This document shows, piece after piece, positions 58,441 to 64,000 of a stretch of 64,000 bases of DNA (position 1 is the stretch's first letter; every line of letters starts with the position of its first letter). Made by a program: the position numbers and the translations under genes. The notes under the pieces are model-generated. The model was not told the DNA's origin. It was given only the letters and a program-made list of their open reading frames with translations, and did no database searches. Source of the DNA: Peteryoungia rhizophila (lineage in GTDB: Bacteria; Pseudomonadota; Alphaproteobacteria; Rhizobiales; Rhizobiaceae). The stretch is taken from positions 744,001 through 808,000 of the forward strand of contig NZ_STGT01000003.1 of NCBI RefSeq assembly GCF_004912145.1, written 5' to 3'.

Positions 58441-60428
58441 CACTCCGCAGCCTCCAGCGCCGGCTTCGCCGCCACCTTGGCCCGCTTCGGCGCGCCAACA
58501 CGCAGTCTGCGGTCGGAGAGCGATACGATACCGCCCGCCATCATCACGATCGTGCCGTACCAGATGCAGAGGATCCAGGGTTTCCACCAGACGCGGACGA
58601 CGATGCCGCCATCTGCCATCGGGTCACCCAGCGACACATAGAGCTGGCTGAAGCCGAAGGTGACGATGCCGGCTTCCGTCGTCGGCATCTGGCGGGCGGT
58701 GTAAAGTCGCTTCGAAGACCAGACATCGGCCACTTCGACACCACCCTCGCGGATGGTGAAATGCCCCTGGTCCTCGGTGTAATTCGGTCCCGTGGCGGCG
58801 CGAATGCCGTCGAAGGTCACGACGTAACCGCCGGCCTCCGCCGTCATGCCCGGCTTCATCTCGACCACGGTTTCCGTTTCGAAGGTGGTGACCGCGACGA
58901 CGCCAAGCACGGTCAAGCCCATACCGAAATGCGCAAGCGCCGTGCCGAAAGCCGAACGCGGCAGGCCCTTGAGGCGGCTCCAGGCTGTCGACAGCGGATG
59001 CTTGCCGAAACCGGCGCGGTACCAGAGATCGGAGAGAGCGCCGCCCATGACGAAGAAGGCGAGCGCCAGGCCGGCCACCGCCATGATAGGCCCGCCGTTC
59101 TGGGCGTACCAGAGCCCGAGACCGAGAACGAGCGAGAGTGCGGCCGCCACGTAAAGCCGCTGAAGGGCAGCCAGGAGATCGCCGCGCTTCCAGGCGAGGA
59201 AGGGCCCGAAGGGCACCGCCAGCAGGAGCGGGATCATCAGAAGCCCGAAGGTAATGTTGAAGAAGGGCGGACCAACCGAGATCTTCTCGCCCGTCAGCGT
59301 CTCCAAAAGCAGCGGATAAAGCGTGCCGATCAGCACCGAAGCGGTGGAGACCGTCAGGATCAGGTTGTTGAGGACGAGTGCGCCCTCACGCGAGATCGGC
59401 TGGAACAGGCCGCCGGCCTTCAGCATCGGCGCGCGCAGCAAAAAGAGGGTGAAGGCCCCGCCGATGAAGATCACGAGAATCCCGAGAATGAACACGCCGC
59501 GCGTCGGATCGGTCGCGAAGGCGTGCACCGAGGTGAGCACGCCCGAGCGCACCAGGAAGGTGCCGAGCAGCGACAGCGAAAAAGCGATGATGGCGAGCAG
59601 CACCGTCCAGATCTTCAAGGCATCGCGCTTTTCCATCACGAGCGCCGAATGCAGAAGCGCCGTGCCCGCCAGCCAGGGCATGAAGGAGGCGTTTTCGACC
59701 GGGTCCCAGAACCACCAGCCACCCCAGCCGAGTTCGTAATAGGCCCAGTAGGAGCCCATCGAGATGCCGGCCGTCAGGAATACCCAGGCCGCCAGCGTCC
59801 AGGGCCGCACCCAACGTGCCCAGGCGGCATCGATGCGTCCGTCCATCAGAGCGGCAATCGCAAAGGAGAAACAGACGGAGAAGCCGACATAGCCAAGATA
59901 GAGCAGCGGCGGATGGATCGCGAGGCCGATATCCTGCAGGACCGGATTGAGGTCCTGCCCCTCGGCCGGGATCGGCGACAGGCGGATGAAGGGGTTCGAG
60001 GTCAGGAGAATGAAGAGCGTGAAGGCCGTCGTGATCCAGGCCTGGACCGCCAGCACATTCGCCTTGAGCCGATCCGGCAGGTTGGTGCCGAAAAAGGCGA
60101 CCATGGCGCTGAAGAAGGCGAGTATCAGCACCCAGAGCAGCATCGAGCCTTCATGGTTCCCCCAGACGCCGGAGACCTTGTAGATCATCGGCTTCAGCGA
60201 GTGAGAGTTCTGGAAGACGTTCTGCACCGAGAAGTCGGAGACGACATAGCCGAAGGTGAGGACCGCGAAGGAAAAGGCGACGAGCAGGAAGAGCGCATAG
60301 GTGCCGGTCGTCGCCACCGCCATCATCGCCGCATCCCCGCGCCGCGCGCCGATCACCGGCAGAATGGAGACGACGAGACAGGTGGCGAGCGCCAGCACGA
60401 GAGCATAATGGCCAAGCTCGATGATCAT
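58440..60428 (-). CDS. cycK: Cytochrome c haem lyase subunit CcmF/CycK
   Basis: A 662-residue polytopic protein (about 14-15 helices) that joins haem to apocytochrome c. The haem-handling WWD motif reads [19 protein letters not shown], with the flanking conserved histidines ([10 protein letters not shown] and others). It overlaps cycJ by four bases upstream and its stop overlaps the cycL start. Member of the cycHJKL operon, needed for all c-type cytochromes. Confidence 0.95.
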   Translation of the reverse strand: MIIELGHYALVLALATCLVVSILPVIGARRGDAAMMAVATTGTYALFLLVAFSFAVLTFGYVVSDFSVQNVFQNSHSLKPMIYKVSGVWGNHEGSMLLWVLILAFFSAMVAFFGTNLPDRLKANVLAVQAWITTAFTLFILLTSNPFIRLSPIPAEGQDLNPVLQDIGLAIHPPLLYLGYVGFSVCFSFAIAALMDGRIDAAWARWVRPWTLAAWVFLTAGISMGSYWAYYELGWGGWWFWDPVENASFMPWLAGTALLHSALVMEKRDALKIWTVLLAIIAFSLSLLGTFLVRSGVLTSVHAFATDPTRGVFILGILVIFIGGAFTLFLLRAPMLKAGGLFQPISREGALVLNNLILTVSTASVLIGTLYPLLLETLTGEKISVGPPFFNITFGLLMIPLLLAVPFGPFLAWKRGDLLAALQRLYVAAALSLVLGLGLWYAQNGGPIMAVAGLALAFFVMGGALSDLWYRAGFGKHPLSTAWSRLKGLPRSAFGTALAHFGMGLTVLGVVAVTTFETETVVEMKPGMTAEAGGYVVTFDGIRAATGPNYTEDQGHFTIREGGVEVADVWSSKRLYTARQMPTTEAGIVTFGFSQLYVSLGDPMADGGIVVRVWWKPWILCIWYGTIVMMAGGIVSLSDRRLRVGAPKRAKVAAKPALEAAE

Positions 60429-60877
60429 TGGATCTCTTCCTTGCCGCTGAGTTCCACCCCTTGCGCCTTCAGACGATCGGCCACGTCCTTCGGCATATAG
60501 GTCTCGTCGTGTTTGGCGAGCACGGTGTCTGCCACGAAGACCTTGCCCACGCCCTCGAAGCGCCCTTCCGCCACCACCCCCTGCCCCTCGCGGAACAGGT
60601 CGGGCAGGATGCCGGTATAGGTGACGGGAAGCTCGCTCAGCGTGTCCGTGACCGTGAAGGTGATCGTCGAGCCCTCGCCGCGCACGACGGAGCCCGTCTC
60701 GACCAGTCCGCCGAGGCGGATGCGGGTGCCCGGCTGCAGGTCGGCCTTGGCGAGATCACCCGGCACATAGAAGTAAGCGATCGATTGCCCGAAGGCGAAC
60801 ATGATCAAAAGCACAGCCGTCAGAATGAAACCCATGCCGCCGGCAATCACCGCGAGGCGTTTCTGTTTGCGGGTCAT
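60425..60877 (-). CDS. cycJ: Cytochrome c maturation haem chaperone CcmE/CycJ
   Basis: A 150-residue membrane-anchored haem chaperone with one N-terminal helix and an OB-fold periplasmic domain. The covalent haem-binding His123 and Tyr127 are in AKHDETYMP. It overlaps cycK and cycH by four bases at each end, so all three are translationally coupled. It passes haem from CcmC to CycK. Confidence 0.96.
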   Translation of the reverse strand: MTRKQKRLAVIAGGMGFILTAVLLIMFAFGQSIAYFYVPGDLAKADLQPGTRIRLGGLVETGSVVRGEGSTITFTVTDTLSELPVTYTGILPDLFREGQGVVAEGRFEGVGKVFVADTVLAKHDETYMPKDVADRLKAQGVELSGKEEIQ

Positions 60878-62094
60878 TGGCTCACCTCTTCGACATCAAG
60901 GCCAAGCTCTTTTGCCATGGCAATCAGCTGCTGCCCCTCGGCGCCCGCAGCCGGGAAGGCCTTGAGACCATCCTTCAGCGCGGCTTCCGCCCGGTTCGTA
61001 TCCTTCAGCATGGCATAGGAGCGGACGAGCCGCATCCAGCCTTCGAAATTGTTGGGATCTTCCTTCAGCCGCGCATCGAGGCTCGCCACCATGCCGCGGA
61101 TCATTTCGCCGCGATCGGCCTCTGACATCTGTTGAGCATTGGCAATGTCGTCTGCAGAGGGGTTGCCGGGTGCTGCCGGATTGGCGGCGGTCGGGGCCTG
61201 TTGGGGCGCAGCCACTTGGGGCGACGCATTGGCAAGCGGCACGCCAGCGCTGTTGGCCGCAATGTGCTGGTTGACCAGCGCCATCCAGGGCGCCGTCGGC
61301 GGAGAGGCTGCGGCAATCGCCTGGAAGGCGGCGAGCGCCTCCGCCCGGCGACCGGATTGTTCGAGCGCCAGCGCCAGATAGAAATCGGCACGCGGATTGT
61401 TCGGCTCGATCTTCAGCGCCGCCTGGAAGGCCATCTGTGCATCGTCGGTGACGATCCCGTCATTGCGCAGCACCAGCGTTTCGCCGAGACCGTTCATACG
61501 CTCGGCATCAGGGCCCAGAATGCGGATCGCATTGCGAAAGGCGAGTTCGGCATCCGGCAGGCGGCCGATACGGAAATAGACGGGCGCCAGCACGTTCCAG
61601 CCATTGCCATCCTCAGGATTGCCCGCCAGATGCCGCTCTACCTTGGCCACGAGAAGGTCGACGTCATCACCCGGGTTCTCGATCCGGGCCGCAAGCGGCG
61701 CATCGAGCGTTCCGGGGCTCCCGATTTCGAGATACCCGGCAAGCCCGATAACGGGAAGACAGAGAAGGATGAAGGCCTGGGAGAAGGTGTAGCGACGGCG
61801 CCCGACAGGCCGGGCCGCAGAGGCTTCCGATGGTTCGGCCCCCTCCCCACCAGTCTTCGCACGGCCAGCGATCGCCAGAAGGCGGCGGCCGATTTCGGCG
61901 CGGGCATAATCGGCATCATCAGCCGAAATCAGGCCTGACGCCTTGTCCCGGTCCAGTTCGCGCAACTGGTCGCGATACACGGCCGCCTCGCCCTCGTCAT
62001 AGAGGGACGCACGGGCCGAAGCTCGCATCAGCGGAGAGAGCAGGACGACGGCAACGAGGACCGTCAGCAGGGCGGAGATGATCCAGAACAACAT
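60874..62094 (-). CDS. cycH: Cytochrome c maturation protein CcmI/CycH
   Basis: A 406-residue apocytochrome c chaperone: two membrane helices (about 2-25 and 103-125), a cytoplasmic heptad-like loop between ([17 protein letters not shown]) and a periplasmic TPR domain ([35 protein letters not shown]). Ala/Pro-rich spacer near 280-310. The ATG at 62094 is chosen; a TTG three codons earlier is possible. First gene of cycHJKL. An FNR/FixK-like palindrome lies 112 bases upstream of the ATG. Confidence 0.92.
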   Translation of the reverse strand: MLFWIISALLTVLVAVVLLSPLMRASARASLYDEGEAAVYRDQLRELDRDKASGLISADDADYARAEIGRRLLAIAGRAKTGGEGAEPSEASAARPVGRRRYTFSQAFILLCLPVIGLAGYLEIGSPGTLDAPLAARIENPGDDVDLLVAKVERHLAGNPEDGNGWNVLAPVYFRIGRLPDAELAFRNAIRILGPDAERMNGLGETLVLRNDGIVTDDAQMAFQAALKIEPNNPRADFYLALALEQSGRRAEALAAFQAIAAASPPTAPWMALVNQHIAANSAGVPLANASPQVAAPQQAPTAANPAAPGNPSADDIANAQQMSEADRGEMIRGMVASLDARLKEDPNNFEGWMRLVRSYAMLKDTNRAEAALKDGLKAFPAAGAEGQQLIAMAKELGLDVEEVSQ

Positions 62095-62204
62095 GAAACT
62101 CAATTACGGCAAGGACGGGTGTAATCCAACAGTCAAACACCCCCTGACGGAAAGTTGAGGCGTTTGGCCGCAAGAATTCTCTATGCCGCCATAACCGGCC
62201 CAGC

Positions 62205-62220
62205 CTTGACCCAAGTCAAG
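62205..62220. promoter_or_regulatory. FNR/FixK-like box CTTGACCCAAGTCAAG
   Basis: TTGA-N6-TCAA within a perfect 6-bp-arm inverted repeat. CRP/FNR-family regulators of rhizobia (FixK, FnrN) use a TTGAT-N4-ATCAA-like box; here positions 5 and 10 are C and G. It is 112 bases upstream of cycH. Confidence 0.5.
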
Positions 62221-62288
62221 TGGGGAGGATTGGCTTTGCCATCTGAAGATCAAATTTCGGCTTTAAGGTCACGTTTGGGTCGGCCCGT

Positions 62289-62702
62289 TCAGCTCAGCGG
62301 GGTCCAGGTGCCGTTCGGATTGCGGCAGGCCGCACCGCGGGCCTGCAATTCGCGACCGTTGCTCACAACCTTGTGGGTGAACTGCCGGCAGTTCTGCTTC
62401 CCGACCTGATAGGGCGCTGCCGCAACCACTTCGCCGCGAACGTTACCGCCCGCCCATGTCACAGGCTGACCACCTGGAGCTGCCTCCAGCGCCCGGTATT
62501 CGGCTTCGAGTGCGCGCTGCGTCTCGCTGCGCGACAGTTCGACGCCCGCTCGGGCCACGATCCCGCCTTGCAGGGCCGTAATGTAGACAGCAGAACTGGC
62601 CCTGGCAGAGGCGGTCCGGCCATTGCCCGAGGTGGTGCAGCCCATAAGGGCAAGCGTCAGCAGGCCGGTGGCTGCCAGTATCCCGAAGCGCTTCACACCC
62701 AT
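62289..62702 (-). CDS. 17-kDa-surface-antigen-like lipoprotein (RT0821/Lpp0805 type)
   Basis: A 137-residue lipoprotein with a lipobox LMGC after a hydrophobic signal (FGILAATGLLTLALMGC), a helical segment LSRSETQRALEAEYRALEAAPGG and the C-terminal VTWAGGNVRGEVVAAAPY then NCRQFTHKVVSNGRELQARGAACRNPNG, the RT0821/Lpp0805 surface-protein pattern. Two cysteines in the last part may form a disulphide. It is likely an outer-membrane or periplasmic lipoprotein of unknown function. Start at 62702 from the signal; the longer frame is not supported. Confidence 0.82.
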   Translation of the reverse strand: MGVKRFGILAATGLLTLALMGCTTSGNGRTASARASSAVYITALQGGIVARAGVELSRSETQRALEAEYRALEAAPGGQPVTWAGGNVRGEVVAAAPYQVGKQNCRQFTHKVVSNGRELQARGAACRNPNGTWTPLS

Positions 62703-62825
62703 CAGACCGTTCCAAGTCCCGTCGAATTGTTGATGCCGAACGGCGCCGACCACGCTTTCGTGCACGACACCGTCAGCCGGCCAAATGCCGTCCTATACAC
62801 CTATGTAATTTCACAGGAAAATCAA

Positions 62826-64000
62826 TCACGCAGTGTCCTTGGTCACAGCAGGTAGGATCAACTGTGCGCGAAGTCCACCAATCCCGGCCCGCGACAGGCC
62901 GAATGTGCCCTGATATTCACCGGAAATCTCCTTGACGATGGACAGACCCAGACCCGTTCCAGGCTTGCTTTCGTCCAGCCTTCGGCCGCGTTTCAGCGCC
63001 TCGCCGATCTGCTCGGGTGCCAGGCCGGGCCCGTCGTCCTCGACGACCACCTCGATCCACCCGCGCCGTCCGTCCGTCAGGTCGTCCTCGCGCGTCGTCA
63101 TGACGACCCGGGTCACCACCTTGGTGCGGGCGAAGCGGGCGGCGTTTTCGAGCAGATTGCCGACGACTTCCTCGACGTCCTGCTGCTCCATGGCAAAGGT
63201 GAGATCCGGCTCGACAATCAGGTCGAAGGCGATGTCCGCGTTCAGTTTGCGCATGACGCGAGCGAGCCGCTCCAGAACCGGCTGGGCCTCGGTGCGGGCA
63301 AGAACGCTGTCGCGCTGGGCGGCAATCCGGGCGCGGTTGAGGTAGGAGGCGACCTGCGCCTGCATGGCCTCGGCCTGGGAGGCGATCACCTCCTCCTGGC
63401 TCTTGTCCAGCGTGCGCGCTTCGTTGAGCATCACGGCGATCGGCGTCTTCAGCGAATGGGCGAGATTGCCCACCTGCATGCGCGCCCGCTCGACGATGCG
63501 CCTGTTGCTGTCGATCAGCGCGTTGATCTCGTTGGCGAGTGGCAGGATCTCGCTCGGAAAGTCGCCCTCGATCCGCTCGGCCTCGCCGCGGCGTATGCGC
63601 TCCAGCGCCCTGCGGGCGCGGTCGAGCGGCTTCAGGCCGTAGAGAATGGCAAGACCGTTGACGATCAGGCCGCCGATGCCGACCAGAGCCAGCGCCCCGT
63701 AGAGCCGGCTGGTGAAGAAGGTGATTTCGTCCTCGATGACCTGCAGATTGCCAGAAACGCGAAACCGGGCCGCCCGGCCCTGGTCATCCAGCACGACCTC
63801 GGTTTCAGCGACGCGGATCTGGTTGCCGACCTCGTCGGCCATCTCGTAGAAGCGCTCGTAATTCTGGTCAAAGGGCGTCACCTCGACATCCGGCACGGCG
63901 AGGTTGGCAACCCCCAGAGATGCGGAGGCAAGCGGTGCGGTCGCATAATTGCCGAGCGGCTCGACCAGCCAGTACCAGCCGGTCGCGGGCTGGGAAAACC
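62826..64000 (-). CDS. feuQ: Sensor histidine kinase, FeuQ-like (5' end beyond window)
   Basis: The gene runs off the right edge; reading continues in frame past the GTG at 63896 to the last base. What is present: end of a periplasmic sensor (PATGWYWLVEPLG, then NYERFYEMADEVG), a membrane helix (YGALALVGIGGLIVNGLAILYG), HAMP-like linker, phosphoacceptor NLAHSLKTPIAVMLNEA and ATPase motifs NLLENAARF, DDGPGLAP, GTGLGLSIV. The sequence and its place next to cycH match rhizobial FeuQ, the PhoQ-like partner of FeuP that controls cyclic-glucan export. FeuP should lie beyond the edge. Name by motif and synteny. Confidence 0.82.
   Translation of the reverse strand, partial: FSQPATGWYWLVEPLGNYATAPLASASLGVANLAVPDVEVTPFDQNYERFYEMADEVGNQIRVAETEVVLDDQGRAARFRVSGNLQVIEDEITFFTSRLYGALALVGIGGLIVNGLAILYGLKPLDRARRALERIRRGEAERIEGDFPSEILPLANEINALIDSNRRIVERARMQVGNLAHSLKTPIAVMLNEARTLDKSQEEVIASQAEAMQAQVASYLNRARIAAQRDSVLARTEAQPVLERLARVMRKLNADIAFDLIVEPDLTFAMEQQDVEEVVGNLLENAARFARTKVVTRVVMTTREDDLTDGRRGWIEVVVEDDGPGLAPEQIGEALKRGRRLDESKPGTGLGLSIVKEISGEYQGTFGLSRAGIGGLRAQLILPAVTKDTA

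Noticed and set aside
58293..60500. 735-codon plus-strand frame opposite cycK
   Set aside because: Extremely Arg/Glu/His-rich reading of the complement of a membrane protein; typical shadow.
1..64000. tRNA, rRNA, integrase or IS element
   Set aside because: I looked for tRNA-like ends, transposase motifs and terminal repeats and saw none I could support by eye; a covariance-model scan would be decisive.

Overview
The window reads as a contiguous piece of a chromosome from an alphaproteobacterium of the family Rhizobiaceae (Rhizobium / Agrobacterium / Ciceribacter type). Reasons: high GC with strong GC3 bias; the right-hand gene order feuQ-like kinase, 17-kDa-type lipoprotein, cycHJKL, degP, OmpR-type regulator, histidine kinase, glnE, flippase, PleC-like kinase, pepN, which I recognise as a rhizobial core order; and small conserved families typical of the group (PilZ pair, DUF2147, DUF2218, single-SEL1 protein). 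I saw no rRNA, tRNA, CRISPR array, transposase or phage gene, so most of it is core chromosome with a few accessory insertions.

Layout. 1-3.9 kb: 5' end of an FAD/NAD oxidoreductase, two small PilZ (c-di-GMP type) proteins, a HisC-like aminotransferase, a SEL1 protein and a secreted DUF2147 protein. 3.9-9.5 kb: VOC protein, a small membrane peptide below 60 residues, AMP nucleosidase (amn, possibly leaderless), and a divergent aldo/keto reductase / LysR pair. 8.5-12.1 kb: a polyprenyl-phosphate sugar cassette (UPF0104-type membrane protein, GT2 and GT39 enzymes). 12.1-14.5 kb: OsmC, PadR with a nested palindromic operator, DUF2218, SDR. 14.5-23 kb: putative polyamine and peptide catabolism and uptake (class III aminotransferase, glutamine-synthetase-like ligase, OppA/OppB/OppC and a fused double ATPase). 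23-28.4 kb: lipid kinase, MFS pump, two HxlR regulators around a quinone-oxidoreductase-like MDR enzyme, L,D-transpeptidase. 28.5-33 kb: ETF-ubiquinone oxidoreductase divergent from a 3-hydroxyisobutyrate-dehydrogenase-like enzyme and an FAD-linked 2-hydroxyacid oxidase.

32.9-43.4 kb is more mosaic: an unrecognised coiled-coil protein squeezed into a 5-bp junction, an SDR lacking the catalytic Tyr/Lys, small proteins, an Hsp70-like YegD protein, two palindromic repeat families, a uracil-DNA-glycosylase-like protein with an altered motif 1, a two-wHTH regulator, an MFS pump, an internally shortened EamA transporter and a soluble MCP-tip/Cache protein. 43.6-64 kb: pepN, PleC-like kinase, flippase, glnE, a two-component system, degP, an orphan RHH antitoxin with a nine-codon toxin remnant, and the cytochrome c maturation operon cycHJKL, preceded by an FNR/FixK-like box. 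A translated palindromic repeat appears to sit inside the start of cycL. A partial FeuQ-like kinase ends the window.

The strongest leads are the intragenic repeat in cycL, the FNR-like box before cycH, the dead toxin-antitoxin remnant, the unknown protein at 32.9-33.9 kb, a recurring TTAC-N6-GTAA promoter palindrome, and the soluble MCP/Cache protein. I did not find a convincing complete new multi-gene system. All family assignments come from reading translated motifs; no database search was run.
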